From contig NZ_NETJ01000006.1 of NCBI RefSeq assembly GCF_002128405.1, forward strand, positions 62,001-126,000: DNA of 64,000 nt. Direction: 5' to 3'. The notes under the pieces were generated by a model that was not told the DNA's origin, searched no databases, and worked only from the letters and a program-made list of their open reading frames with translations. The position numbers and the translations under genes are program-made. This DNA is from Gottfriedia solisilvae. GTDB lineage: Bacteria; Bacillota; Bacilli; Bacillales; Bacillaceae_G. Of this stretch, positions 8,537-17,821 are shown in pieces (positions within the stretch are counted from its first letter, which is position 1; every line of letters begins with the position of its first letter).

Positions 8537-9940
8537 ATGACACAAATTAATTGGATGGAAGAAGTCTTAAAACGAAAAGACGACTTTCTAAATCAAACGA
8601 TTGAGTTATTGAATATCGAAAGCGTTTACGATGAATCAACTATTACAAAAGAAGCACCAATGGGTAAAGGCATCAACGAAGCTCTTACATACATGTTAAA
8701 TCTAGGTGAAAAAGATGGATTTACACCAAAAAATGTAGATGGATATGCTGGGCATTTAGAAATGGGAAGCGGTGAAGAGTTAGTAGGTATTCTTTGTCAC
8801 TTAGATGTAGTACCTGCTGGAGACGGTTGGTCACACGATCCTTTTGATGCAATTATTAGAGATGGAAATATTTATGCTCGTGGTGCAATCGATGATAAGG
8901 GACCAACAATGGCTGCTTATTATGCAATGAAAATTGTGAAGGAATTAGGCCTACCGATTAATAAACGTGTTCGTATGATCCTAGGAACTGATGAAGAAAG
9001 CCAATGGCGCTGTGTCGATCACTACTTTGAAAAAGAAGAAATGCCAACAATGGGCTTTGCACCTGACGCAGATTTTCCAATCATCTATGCTGAAAAAGGT
9101 ATTTTAGATATTCAATTTAACCAAGATCTATCTAAAGAAAACAATGAAAGCGAATATAAATTAATTTCATTTGCTTCAGGTAGACGTGTAAATATGGTAC
9201 CTGACCATGCGAAAGCTATCATTTCAGGACCAAAATTTGATGTAGACGCTTTTAATCGTCATATTAGTGAATTAGGTTGTAAACCTAGTATTAGCGAAGA
9301 AAATGGTTATCAAGTACTTACAGTAGAAGGCGTATCTGTACACGGTATGGAACCTGATAAAGGGAAAAACGCTGGTATTGCTTTAGCAAGCTTCTTAAAT
9401 CAATTTGGTATGAATAAACACGCTGAAAGCTTTATCAAATTTATTGTTGAAAACTTTAAAGGTGACTCACGTGGTAAAAACCTTGGGGTTGCATATAGTG
9501 ATGATATAACAGGTGATTTAACGATCAATATCGGAATTATGCAATATGAAGATCAAAAAGGTGGAACATTTGGTTGTACTTTACGTTATCCAGTTACAAC
9601 TGAAATTGATTCAGTTATCTCAACACTAACTACAAGTGGTAACAAGTATGGATTTGAATTTGTAGAATTAAAAAATTCAAAACCACATCATGTACCACAG
9701 GATCATCCATTAATTCAAACTTTACAAAAAGTTTATGAAGAGCAAACTGGTGAAGAAGCTACTTTATTAACAATTGGTGGAGGTACATATGCACGTTCTC
9801 TAAGTGCAGGTGTTGCATTTGGACCACTATTTTTAGGTAAGCCAGAAGTAGCTCATCAAAAAGATGAATATGCTGAAATTGAGGATTTATTAAAAGCAAC
9901 TGCAATTTACGCACAGGCTATTGCTGAATTAGTCAAATAA
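8537..9940 (+). CDS. pepV: Dipeptidase PepV, M20 metallopeptidase
   Basis: A 467-residue cytoplasmic M20 peptidase that hydrolyses dipeptides using a two-zinc site. Metal ligands are visible in CHLDVVPAGDGW (His88, Asp90), in ARGAIDDKGPT (Asp near 119), in GTDEESQW (Glu pair near 153) and in the late GGGTYARS/VAHQKDEY segments. The length matches the PepV/YtjP family. AAGGAGG precedes the ATG by 8 nt. A hairpin terminator follows. Confidence 0.92.
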   Translation: MTQINWMEEVLKRKDDFLNQTIELLNIESVYDESTITKEAPMGKGINEALTYMLNLGEKDGFTPKNVDGYAGHLEMGSGEELVGILCHLDVVPAGDGWSHDPFDAIIRDGNIYARGAIDDKGPTMAAYYAMKIVKELGLPINKRVRMILGTDEESQWRCVDHYFEKEEMPTMGFAPDADFPIIYAEKGILDIQFNQDLSKENNESEYKLISFASGRRVNMVPDHAKAIISGPKFDVDAFNRHISELGCKPSISEENGYQVLTVEGVSVHGMEPDKGKNAGIALASFLNQFGMNKHAESFIKFIVENFKGDSRGKNLGVAYSDDITGDLTINIGIMQYEDQKGGTFGCTLRYPVTTEIDSVISTLTTSGNKYGFEFVELKNSKPHHVPQDHPLIQTLQKVYEEQTGEEATLLTIGGGTYARSLSAGVAFGPLFLGKPEVAHQKDEYAEIEDLLKATAIYAQAIAELVK

Positions 9941-9946
9941 TAAAAG

Positions 9947-9978
9947 AAGGGGGAAGTGAGATAATTACTTTCCCTTTT
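9947..9978 (+). terminator. Probable terminator after pepV
   Basis: An imperfect stem (AAGGGGGAAGT / ACTTTCCCTTT, with G-U pairs) is followed by TTTTTC. Confidence 0.6.
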
Positions 9979-10051
9979 TCATCATGTTTAAATAGTTAAA
10001 GTCTGTAGAGAGACTTTTTCGTTTACACAGTTAATTGAGAGGAAAATGATT

Positions 10052-11233
10052 TTGAACAATTTACGTGAAAAAAGTATTATTTACATATTTATGGCTTATT
10101 ATTTTTGTTTGTTTTTTGCAATTGGATCTCTAGGACCTTTACTTTCTTCTTATTTTAAAACTGTATTGGATCTATCTACCTCACAAATAGGATTATTAAT
10201 GTCACTAACGCCAATCGTCGCCATATTTTCACAACCATTATGGGGAATGATAAGTGACTATACTCAAAATCCTAAAAAAATGCTACTTATTGCTCAAATA
10301 TCCACGATTGCAATAGCTCTTTTCTATTCAACAATCACATCATTTGGCATGCTTTTATTTATCGTTATCGCACTTTCATTAACGCAAAGTGCATTAATTC
10401 CATTATCAGATAGCATTGCACTCAATTATGTCCAAAAAATAGGTGGAAACTATGGTTCCATTCGTTTATTTGGATCTATTGGTTTTGCAATTGCTGTATT
10501 ATTTTCAGGGCGTCTTGCAGAAATTTACAGTTTATCAATCATATTTTATATATTTTCATTTTTAATTTTAGTTGGTCTATGTATCACATTTTTCTTACCT
10601 AAATCAGTTCCATCGAATCAGAGAGAATCGATATTAAAAGGTTTACCAGTTTTACTTTCTAAAAAGAACTTTTTATTATTCTTAGTTTTTGTATTTGTTG
10701 TATTTGGTCCAATCAGTGCAAATAATACTTACTTTGGTTTATATATTCAATCAATAGGTGGCACATTAACAGGAGTAGGTATTGCTTTTTTAATTTCAGC
10801 TGGAAGTGAAGCACCTTTTATGCCAATCGCTAAAAAGTTAATTTCTAAATATGGTATCTATAATATTTTAACTTTGACAGCAATTGTCTCTGCATTTAGA
10901 TGGTTTATTTACTTTACGAATCCGCCGTTAATCATTGTATTTTTATCGTGTTTATCACAAGGTTTAACAGTCGGACTTTTTATCCCAGCGGCATTGCAAT
11001 ATACAAGAGAGCAAGCACCCGAATCATTAAAGGCAACAGCAGTTACGATTTATGCAGGATTAGGATTAGGGTTAGGTGAATGGTTTTGCACGTTTATCAG
11101 TGGATTTTTATCTGAAGCATTTTCACTAAAAGCGATATATGTTTTATTTGGCGTATTAAGTTTAATAGGTGTTGGAATAATGCAATATATCAAAAAAGAT
11201 TCAACTATTAGTGCGAAGAAGGAGATTGCATAG
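10052..11233 (+). CDS. MFS transporter
   Basis: A 393-residue, 12-segment major facilitator protein. The loop between segments 2 and 3 (QPLWGMISDYTQNPKKM) fits the GxxxDxxxRKK-type signature, and the overall pattern resembles the MFS_1-like group. The substrate is unknown. TTG at 10052 sits 9 nt after GAGAGG; the ATG at 10046 would leave only 3 nt, so the TTG is chosen (2 residues shorter). The stop codon overlaps the thpR start by one base, so the gene is translationally linked to thpR. Confidence 0.8.
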   Translation: MNNLREKSIIYIFMAYYFCLFFAIGSLGPLLSSYFKTVLDLSTSQIGLLMSLTPIVAIFSQPLWGMISDYTQNPKKMLLIAQISTIAIALFYSTITSFGMLLFIVIALSLTQSALIPLSDSIALNYVQKIGGNYGSIRLFGSIGFAIAVLFSGRLAEIYSLSIIFYIFSFLILVGLCITFFLPKSVPSNQRESILKGLPVLLSKKNFLLFLVFVFVVFGPISANNTYFGLYIQSIGGTLTGVGIAFLISAGSEAPFMPIAKKLISKYGIYNILTLTAIVSAFRWFIYFTNPPLIIVFLSCLSQGLTVGLFIPAALQYTREQAPESLKATAVTIYAGLGLGLGEWFCTFISGFLSEAFSLKAIYVLFGVLSLIGVGIMQYIKKDSTISAKKEIA

Positions 11234-11790
11234 TGAGCGAACATTTATTTCTTGCGGTACCATTACCGATGCAAATAAAAGAGAAGTTGAGTAGTTTTTC
11301 TAAAAGCTGGTACGGTCAATTACCTTTTAAAAAATGGACATATCAAGATGACTTTCACATTACCTTGTCATTTTTAGGTCCAGTTACATATACAAAAAGT
11401 AATGAACTTGTGAAACAATTACAGGAAGAACTGAAGAACTTTAATAGCTTTTCACTAAAATTACAAAATCTTGGTACATTTGGAGACACTAAACAACCAC
11501 GCGTGTGGTGGTGTGGCGTAAATAAAAGTAATGAACTAGTAGAATGTCAAAAAAGAGTAAGTAAAGCATGTGAAACTGTCGGTTTTGCAATTGAAAAAAG
11601 ACCGTATAGTCCTCATATCACCCTTGCTAAGAAGTTCAACGATCATTTTAAGAAGGAATTTGAGATTCCTTTAATATGGGATGAAAATAATATAAAATTT
11701 GATGTTAGCGAAATTGTGTTATATAAAATTCATCCATCAAAACAACCAAGTTATGAACCGATTGAAATGATAAAGTTATTGAAAGATTAA
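11233..11790 (+). CDS. thpR: RNA 2',3'-cyclic phosphodiesterase ThpR (YtlP)
   Basis: A 185-residue 2H-phosphoesterase with the two catalytic HxT motifs: HITLSFLG (His42) and HITLAKK (His128). These enzymes open 2',3'-cyclic phosphates on RNA and were named for 2'-5' RNA ligase activity. The GTG start overlaps the MFS stop by one base, with GGAG 8 nt upstream. The length fits the family (about 180). It is part of the run MFS-thpR-ytlQ-like-amyX. Confidence 0.9.
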   Translation: MSEHLFLAVPLPMQIKEKLSSFSKSWYGQLPFKKWTYQDDFHITLSFLGPVTYTKSNELVKQLQEELKNFNSFSLKLQNLGTFGDTKQPRVWWCGVNKSNELVECQKRVSKACETVGFAIEKRPYSPHITLAKKFNDHFKKEFEIPLIWDENNIKFDVSEIVLYKIHPSKQPSYEPIEMIKLLKD

Positions 11791-11811
11791 TGACCAAAGG
11801 GGAAACAAAGT

Positions 11812-12813
11812 ATGGCTCAGTTAATAAAATTACTAGATTATCCATCACGATATGAAGCAGATATCTACCACTATCCAAGTCAATACGTTCTATTAAAAAG
11901 AGAGCATTGGGAGAAAATTAAAGGGGCATGGCAATCGAACAATTGGGAGTTTACAGACGAAGAAAATAATTCTCAAATTCAAATTGAAGATTTAGATCCG
12001 ATAAAAGTAAATGATTTTAACGAGGAAGAAAAATCTTTTCTATCAAAAATTTTGAGTAAAGTAAGAAAACGAAAAAATATTGAGCCAGAAACACTTGAAC
12101 AAGAGGAATCACAAATCCAAGAAGATAACATGAGTTCTATTTTAGATATTTTTAAAGTAGCTAATGAATATTTTTCAGAGGATGAGCTAAAACAAAAATT
12201 TTTAGACGAGCTTTTTGATTTTCAATTAAAATGGGCATCCTCTATTGATTTAGATCAAAATGAAGCGGGTCGTAAATTACGTTATGATGAAACACTAAAA
12301 TATTTTTTACAATCGTTTCCAGATAATCTACTTGTGATGTATCGTCCTGTTTTATATATTGGCAAGGCTCCTATCGAATTAGAAATACTCATTATTGGAC
12401 CTATTGATACGTATTGCATTTCAGTCGTAAAAGGTGATGAACACCATGTGACAATTGCTGATAAAGGAAACTTTTGGCTGCAAAAAGTTTTAAAGCATGA
12501 AAAGAAAATTGTGAATCCAATGTTCGGATTAAATCGAATGGGAAAATTAATAAGACAAATCTATCTAAAAAACAATATTGAGAGTACAGTGCATAAAATA
12601 TTGTTAACGACAAATGGTTTTATTGATTATCAACAGCCGCCTAAAGATGTCCAAATTATAGACAGAAGAAATTATCAACAATGGCATGAAGGCATTCTAA
12701 AAAAATCCTCACCAATCAAGTTAAGACAAATAAAAGCTGCTAAGTCCGTTTTAGCTCTTTGTGAATATACTAATCATATCGACTTAATGAATGAAGAGTC
12801 CGAGAAAGAGTAA
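11812..12813 (+). CDS. YtlQ-like protein with NERD-like region
   Basis: A 333-residue soluble protein between thpR and amyX, the position of ytlQ in B. subtilis. The N-terminus has an acidic low-complexity stretch (about 45-105). Residues about 155-270 look like a nuclease-related (NERD) fold, with PIELEILIIGPIDTYCISVVKG placed where NERD proteins have the E...D/E-x-K catalytic pattern. The usual acidic residue before VK is replaced, so catalysis is doubtful. It has an AAGGGG ribosome binding site. Its function is unknown and the NERD assignment is by eye. Confidence 0.65.
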   Translation: MAQLIKLLDYPSRYEADIYHYPSQYVLLKREHWEKIKGAWQSNNWEFTDEENNSQIQIEDLDPIKVNDFNEEEKSFLSKILSKVRKRKNIEPETLEQEESQIQEDNMSSILDIFKVANEYFSEDELKQKFLDELFDFQLKWASSIDLDQNEAGRKLRYDETLKYFLQSFPDNLLVMYRPVLYIGKAPIELEILIIGPIDTYCISVVKGDEHHVTIADKGNFWLQKVLKHEKKIVNPMFGLNRMGKLIRQIYLKNNIESTVHKILLTTNGFIDYQQPPKDVQIIDRRNYQQWHEGILKKSSPIKLRQIKAAKSVLALCEYTNHIDLMNEESEKE

Positions 12814-12851
12814 AGTAAAGCGTTTCAATTAATATTGGATGGTGAATAGCG

Positions 12852-15008
12852 TTGTTTCATATTAAAAGAGCTTTTGAAGCTTATATAGATGGATTTCAAG
12901 AAATAACAATGATTATTCCCAAATCAAACAAACAGACAGAGCATACTTATTTTAATTTGGTTCATGAACATAATCAAACTCGACTACCAGTAATTTCAAG
13001 AGTCGAGTTTGAATCATTTATTAAATATACAGTACATTCACCAAATACCCTTTTATTAGATCAATCATATGAAATTGAAGATGAATTTGGTTTCCGAACA
13101 GATTTACAAGTGGGAGGAGTGATCCATTCTACTGAATTTGATGAAAAGTACGCTTACGAAGGAAATGATCTAGGTGCGACTTATACAACAGATTCAACGG
13201 TTTATAAAGTTTGGGCTCCAACTGCTTCTAAAGTTAAATTAAGGGTATATCTGCTGACAGATGAAAAAGAGAAATATACAGAATTTCAAATGGACCGAAA
13301 AAGTAATGGAGTTTGGGAATTCATTTTGAATGAAGATTGTGAAGGATACGTTTATACATTTTTAGTATGTGTAAATTTAATCTGGCGAGAAGCTGTCGAC
13401 CCATACGCAAAAGCAGTAACTGTTAATGGTAAACACGGTGTAGTAGTTGACTTATCAAAGACAATAAAAGTTAAGAAAGCAACTAGTCCTTCTTTAGAAA
13501 GATACACAGATTGTATTATTTATGAAGCGAGTATTAGAGATTTTACGTCTCATCCTTTAAGTGGGGTACAAAAGAAGGGATGTTATGAAGGTTTTTTTGA
13601 GACAGGAACCACTTTTAATAATATGCCTACTGGATTTGATTATGTTCGTAGTCTAGGTGTAACACATATTGAATTGCTACCGATTTTTGACTTTGAAGGA
13701 GTAGATGAACTGAACCCATTCCAATCTTATAATTGGGGATATAATCCTTTAAATTTTAATGCACCAGAGGGTAGTTATAGCCAGGAACCTAAAGATCCTT
13801 ATGTAAGAATCAATGAATTGAAAACGCTTATATCTACCTATCATAATGCTGGGCTTAGAATCATAATGGATGTTGTTTACAATCATGTTTATGATCTTCA
13901 AACTAGTCACTTTGAAAGAATCGTTCCGGGGTATTACTTCAGACAAAATGAAAACGGTTTACCATCAAATGGAACAGGAGTTGGAAATGATTTCGCATCT
14001 GAGCGATTGATGGCCAGACGATATATTTTACATTCACTTATTTATTGGACGAAGGAATATGACCTCGATGGATTTAGATTTGATCTCATGGGTATTTTGG
14101 ACACGACTACAATGAATCAAATAGAAGAAGAGCTATTTAGTTTAAAGTCAGATCTTATATTATTTGGTGAAGGTTGGGACTTGAATACCTCTTTGGATCC
14201 AACTCAAAAAGCGTCTATTCATCAAAGTCACAAACTAAAGAAAATAGGTTTTTTCAATGATAAGTTTCGAGATGGAATGAAGGGTAGTACATTTTCCATA
14301 ATTGAATTTGGATTTGTACAAGGGAAAAGAAATAATGATTCTTTTGATGATTTACTAACTGGAAGCTTTGGGGAATTTAATCATTTATCTTTATTTAATC
14401 ATCCATACCAGTCAATCAATTATGTTGAATCACATGATAATCATACGATGTGGGACAGATTACAACTTTCAAATCCAAATGAAAGTGAAGACATCTTAAA
14501 AAAGAGACATTTACTTGGAACTAGTCTAGTACTTCTATCTTATGGTGTACCGTTTATTCATTGTGGGCAAGAATTTTTTCGTACAAAAATGGGAATTGAA
14601 AATAGCTATAATGCTGGAGATACTATTAATAGTATTGATTGGGCAAGAGCAGAGCGTGAAAAAAATGCTATTTCGGTGATTAAAGATCTAATCAGTATTA
14701 GAAAACGATTCAAAAGTTTGCGATTTTCTTTAAAAGAAGAAATTCAAGCACATGTAAAACCCATTAACCTACATCAAGATATAATTGGGTATCAAGTATC
14801 CGATATTAATGAAATTGATGGAGTACAAGGGATTATGGTGCTATTCCACAATGGTACGAATGACATGAAAATTGCAATGAATCGAGAAGAATCGGGATGG
14901 GTATATTTGTGGGATGGTAAGAAAAAATATGATACTGAACAGAAAGTTGTAGATCATAATCAATTGAACATCCCTGCGCTTTCTACGGTCATAATAGTAA
15001 AATATTAG
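12852..15008 (+). CDS. amyX: Type I pullulanase AmyX (GH13)
   Basis: A 718-residue debranching enzyme that cuts alpha-1,6 bonds in pullulan or dextrins. The N-terminal beta domain and a CBM48-like region (VYKVWAPTASKVKLRVYL, near residue 118) precede the GH13 barrel with the type I pullulanase motif YNWGYNP. Catalytic residues are Asp411 in DGFRFDLMG (nucleophile), Glu440 in FGEGWD (acid/base) and Asp529 in VESHDN. It lacks a signal peptide, so it acts on imported dextrins in the cytoplasm. The TTG start follows GGATGGTG. A terminator lies at 15050. Confidence 0.92.
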   Translation: MFHIKRAFEAYIDGFQEITMIIPKSNKQTEHTYFNLVHEHNQTRLPVISRVEFESFIKYTVHSPNTLLLDQSYEIEDEFGFRTDLQVGGVIHSTEFDEKYAYEGNDLGATYTTDSTVYKVWAPTASKVKLRVYLLTDEKEKYTEFQMDRKSNGVWEFILNEDCEGYVYTFLVCVNLIWREAVDPYAKAVTVNGKHGVVVDLSKTIKVKKATSPSLERYTDCIIYEASIRDFTSHPLSGVQKKGCYEGFFETGTTFNNMPTGFDYVRSLGVTHIELLPIFDFEGVDELNPFQSYNWGYNPLNFNAPEGSYSQEPKDPYVRINELKTLISTYHNAGLRIIMDVVYNHVYDLQTSHFERIVPGYYFRQNENGLPSNGTGVGNDFASERLMARRYILHSLIYWTKEYDLDGFRFDLMGILDTTTMNQIEEELFSLKSDLILFGEGWDLNTSLDPTQKASIHQSHKLKKIGFFNDKFRDGMKGSTFSIIEFGFVQGKRNNDSFDDLLTGSFGEFNHLSLFNHPYQSINYVESHDNHTMWDRLQLSNPNESEDILKKRHLLGTSLVLLSYGVPFIHCGQEFFRTKMGIENSYNAGDTINSIDWARAEREKNAISVIKDLISIRKRFKSLRFSLKEEIQAHVKPINLHQDIIGYQVSDINEIDGVQGIMVLFHNGTNDMKIAMNREESGWVYLWDGKKKYDTEQKVVDHNQLNIPALSTVIIVKY

Positions 15009-15049
15009 CAACTACTTGCAGATTCTAAACAAACAATGTAAACTTGTTT

Positions 15050-15095
15050 AAGATGGCTTATTACGGCTAGATGTAATAGGCTATCTTTCTTTTTT
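15050..15095 (+). terminator. Terminator after amyX
   Basis: A 15-bp stem with two G-U pairs (15050-15064 with 15073-15087) is followed by T-rich sequence. It ends the MFS-thpR-ytlQ-amyX unit. Confidence 0.75.
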
Positions 15096-15151
15096 GCTGT
15101 AAATAATAAATACCAATTCAAACATATTTTTCAACAAGGAACGGAAGAAAA

Positions 15152-15937
15152 ATGGATCATATACAAGAAATATTAGGAAAAGAATGGACAATCTCGCCCG
15201 CTGGTGGATTTACTGGTGAAGCGTATATAGCTGAAAATAAAGATAAGAGACTATTTCTAAAGCGAAATTCTTCTCCTTTTTTAGCAGTATTATCTGCAGC
15301 AGGTTTTGTACCGAAGTTAGTTTGGACAAGAAGACTTGAAAATGGTGATGTATTAACTGCCCAGGAATGGGTTATTGCGCGTAGTTTAGAACCCTTTGAG
15401 TTATCTGCGAAAGGGGTTGCTCAGTTTTTGCATCGTATTCATTCTTCAAAAGAATTGGTATATATGTTAACTAAACTTGGAATCCATCCTTTAGAACCTC
15501 AAGAATTATTACAAACAATTGTGGGGAATTTAACTGAAGAATTTACTCAAAGTAAAATCATTGTAAAAGGGATTGAATACTTAGAGGAAAATATGCCTTC
15601 ATTCAATCCAGACGACTTAGTCGTATGTCACAGTGATTTAAATCACCATAATTGGTTATTAACTGAAACGAATAATTTATATTTGATAGATTGGGACGAA
15701 GCAATTATTGCTGATAAAGCTTTTGATCTAGGGATGTTTTTGTTTACGTATGTTGAACAAAAGGATTGGGACAAATGGCTTCGAAACTACGGCATTCGAT
15801 ATACAGACGATCTAATGAATCGAATGAAGTGGTATGTTGCAGCGCAAACAATCATTTGGATCAAATGGTACACTCTACGAGAAAATGAAAAGCAGACCCT
15901 TAAAATGGAAAGTCTGCTTGAAAAAATCTTAAGTTGA
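15152..15937 (+). CDS. ytmP: Aminoglycoside phosphotransferase-like kinase YtmP
   Basis: A 261-residue APH/choline-kinase fold protein. The catalytic loop is VCHSDLNHHNWLL (HxDxxxxN) near residue 161, followed by the metal-binding YLIDWDEA and the FDLGMF segment. The N-terminal lobe holds the ATP Lys in LFLKRN. It resembles B. subtilis YtmP in length and position, between amyX and ytzH/trmB. The phosphate acceptor is unknown; antibiotic resistance is not implied. Confidence 0.85.
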   Translation: MDHIQEILGKEWTISPAGGFTGEAYIAENKDKRLFLKRNSSPFLAVLSAAGFVPKLVWTRRLENGDVLTAQEWVIARSLEPFELSAKGVAQFLHRIHSSKELVYMLTKLGIHPLEPQELLQTIVGNLTEEFTQSKIIVKGIEYLEENMPSFNPDDLVVCHSDLNHHNWLLTETNNLYLIDWDEAIIADKAFDLGMFLFTYVEQKDWDKWLRNYGIRYTDDLMNRMKWYVAAQTIIWIKWYTLRENEKQTLKMESLLEKILS

Positions 15938-15970
15938 TTTTACAAAAATTTCCTCGGAAATTGTCAAAAA

Positions 15971-16249
15971 TTAAGAAAACGAATCTATATCCGTTACCCA
16001 TTGCGAAAGCTGATTTTGATGATTTGTAATATGTTGGTCTAAATCTGATGAATATTTTCCAGATTGACTGTAGTAATAAACATCATTTAACTTACTTTTT
16101 ACATCATCAGTAATTTGGTCATTTGCTAATAATGACTGTACTAATCTTTCAAGTTGCTCACACTCTGAAACGGTACCGCAGCAATCTGATTGATGATTCG
16201 TTAAAATATCTTTTAAAATCGTTAATTGATGTTCATGATTTAAAGGCAT
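15971..16249 (-). CDS. ytzH: YtzH-like protein
   Basis: A 92-residue cytoplasmic helical protein with the Cys pair SDCCGTVSECEQLERLVQSL. It agrees with the YtzH family in length and in lying between ytmP and trmB on the opposite strand. The start is placed at MPLNHEHQ, after AAGGATGTGG, not at an upstream ATG that would add 10 odd residues. Its function is unknown. Confidence 0.8.
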   Translation of the reverse strand: MPLNHEHQLTILKDILTNHQSDCCGTVSECEQLERLVQSLLANDQITDDVKSKLNDVYYYSQSGKYSSDLDQHITNHQNQLSQWVTDIDSFS

Positions 16250-16327
16250 ATATCCACATCCTTTTTTAAATAAGTACACTTAAAATAGTTTGTGTAAGAC
16301 AATATGATTTTATACAGTACCCGTAAT

Positions 16328-16356
16328 AACCGAGTGCCATTAGTGCTTGGTTTTTT
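16328..16356 (+). terminator. Possible terminator-like hairpin
   Basis: A short stem AACCGAG / CTTGGTT with one G-U pair is followed by six T. It lies between the divergent ytzH and trmB genes. No plus-strand transcript is obvious, so its role is unclear. Confidence 0.4.
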
Positions 16357-16369
16357 CTATGAAAAAAAG

Positions 16370-16413
16370 AAAAGTGGAGACGACTCGCCCTGTTCCGACA
16401 AGCATAAGACATG
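16370..16413. repeat. Fragment resembling a second Bacillaceae interspersed repeat
   Basis: The stretch GTGGAGACGACTCGCCC ... TTCCGACAAGCATAAGAC resembles a repeat I recall from many Bacillaceae genomes (AGGCGACT ... CGACAAGCATAAGACG). Only one copy is in this window, so its repeat nature rests on memory. A 72-residue frame across it has no credible support. Confidence 0.4.
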
Positions 16414-16471
16414 GATAGTAAAAGGTAGTTTTTTAACCTTTAAATATCATTCAATACTTTATAAAAAGAAT

Positions 16472-16500
16472 AAAATGGCGTATTTGAAGCCATTTATTTT
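16472..16500 (+). terminator. Hairpin just upstream of trmB
   Basis: The stem AAAATGGC / GCCATTT with a 9-nt loop is followed by a T-rich run and ends about 40 nt before the trmB start. It could stop read-through transcription or act as a leader attenuator. Confidence 0.45.
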
Positions 16501-16537
16501 ATGCCAAGAGCTAGATAACTGAAAGGAAGTGTACATT

Positions 16538-17179
16538 ATGCGTTTAAGACATAAGCCAGGTGCGGCTGATCAAATAAAGCAATATGCTCACTATGTTATT
16601 CCAAATCCAACTGAGCAAAAAGGGAAATGGAAGCAAGTATTTGAAAAGGAACAACCACTTCACATTGAAGTAGGTACAGGTAGAGGACGCTTTATGGTTG
16701 AGATGGCAAAAGCGAACCCTCATATTAACTATATTGGAATTGAAAAGTATACAAGTGTCATTTCAGATGCATTAGATAAACTAATTGAAGCGGAAGTTCC
16801 GAACTTAAAGCTTTTAAATGTTGATGCACAAAAACTAACTGACTTTTTTGAAGATGGAGAAGTTGATCGTGTTTACTTAAACTTCTCAGATCCATGGCCA
16901 AAGGTACGTCATGAAAAACGTCGCTTAACTTATAAAACATTCTTATCAATGTATCAACAGATTTTACATGCTGATGGTGAAATACACTTTAAAACAGATA
17001 ACCAAGGATTATTCGAATTTTCAATCATGAGTATGGCGAATTTCGGAATGACAATTCATTTCTTAAGCTTAGATCTTCATAATAGTGAATTTGAAGGAAA
17101 CATTATGACTGAGTATGAGGAAAAATTCTCTTCTAAAGGAAATCGAATTTACAGAGTAGAAGCTGCATATCGAAAATAA
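16538..17179 (+). CDS. trmB: tRNA (guanine-N7-)-methyltransferase TrmB
   Basis: A 213-residue SAM-dependent enzyme that makes m7G46 in tRNA. The SAM-binding motif is [16 protein letters not shown] (near residue 45); [17 protein letters not shown] and the TrmB signature [20 protein letters not shown] follow. The length equals the B. subtilis enzyme. The ATG at 16538 lies 8 nt after AAAGGAAG; an upstream GTG at 16529 overlaps that ribosome binding site. A strong terminator follows. Confidence 0.95.
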   Translation: MRLRHKPGAADQIKQYAHYVIPNPTEQKGKWKQVFEKEQPLHIEVGTGRGRFMVEMAKANPHINYIGIEKYTSVISDALDKLIEAEVPNLKLLNVDAQKLTDFFEDGEVDRVYLNFSDPWPKVRHEKRRLTYKTFLSMYQQILHADGEIHFKTDNQGLFEFSIMSMANFGMTIHFLSLDLHNSEFEGNIMTEYEEKFSSKGNRIYRVEAAYRK

Positions 17180-17180
17180 A

Positions 17181-17226
17181 AAAAGGACTAGCAAAGACAA
17201 TTTTTTGTCAATGCTAGTCCTTTTTT
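17181..17226. terminator. Bidirectional terminator between trmB and a membrane protein gene
   Basis: The stem AAAAGGACTAGCA / TGCTAGTCCTTTT, with an inner GACAA/TTGTC pairing and T runs on both strands, serves both convergent genes. Confidence 0.88.
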
Positions 17227-17698
17227 AAATTAGGATTTGTAAAAACTCAAATAAAGTAAAGGCGATGGAACCAATAACTGCTGTCATTCCAGTACTACTG
17301 AAATAATCATGTGGGGAAGGAACAACTTGTTCAACGAACCATCCTCCAGCATCAGGAGAAACTTCACCTGTTTCACTTGGAGCGAATTTAAATAATAACA
17401 ATGCAATTAAAATAAATAATCCAACGAATGGCGCTGTTGAAGTAAAATCTAAATCAAAATAGTAGCAAATAAGTGCTGAAACAATGTACTCAACAACAAT
17501 GACAATAATAATCTTGAAGATGTTTTTTAGAAAAAAGCTTTTTTGATTACCTTTATCATTACTTAATGCCGCTCTCATTTTTTTAGCGTCTTTAAATTGA
17601 AAATAAAGACTGATAAAATACGCAATGAAAAATAATCCAACCGTAAATATCAAACAGATAACGGCTTTTAATATGAAATAGTTGAATAGAAAACTCAT
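17225..17698 (-). CDS. Uncharacterised membrane protein
   Basis: A 157-residue protein with about four hydrophobic segments (residues 5-35, 68-90, 95-115, 138-157). A basic loop FKDAKKMRAALSNDKGNQKS lies between segments 1 and 2, and a DAGGWFVEQVVPSPHDYFS stretch precedes the last helix. The start is at MSFLFNYF because AGGAGG lies 6 nt upstream; an earlier frame start would bypass that site. No family was recognised. It is convergent with trmB and divergent from ytnP. Confidence 0.7.
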   Translation of the reverse strand: MSFLFNYFILKAVICLIFTVGLFFIAYFISLYFQFKDAKKMRAALSNDKGNQKSFFLKNIFKIIIVIVVEYIVSALICYYFDLDFTSTAPFVGLFILIALLLFKFAPSETGEVSPDAGGWFVEQVVPSPHDYFSSTGMTAVIGSIAFTLFEFLQILI

Positions 17699-17821
17699 GA
17701 TGTACCTCCTAAAATAAGCAAAGCTCTTCCAACAGTATACAATAGATTCGTAAAACAAGTAATATTCAGGTAATTTCGAAAAATGTTATACTAAAGATGA
17801 GAAATACTGGAGGGGATAATC

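Noticed and set aside
16304-16522. 72-residue plus-strand frame between ytzH and trmB
   Set aside because: It covers a repeat-like fragment and two hairpins, with no ribosome binding site; it looks like a chance frame in non-coding DNA.
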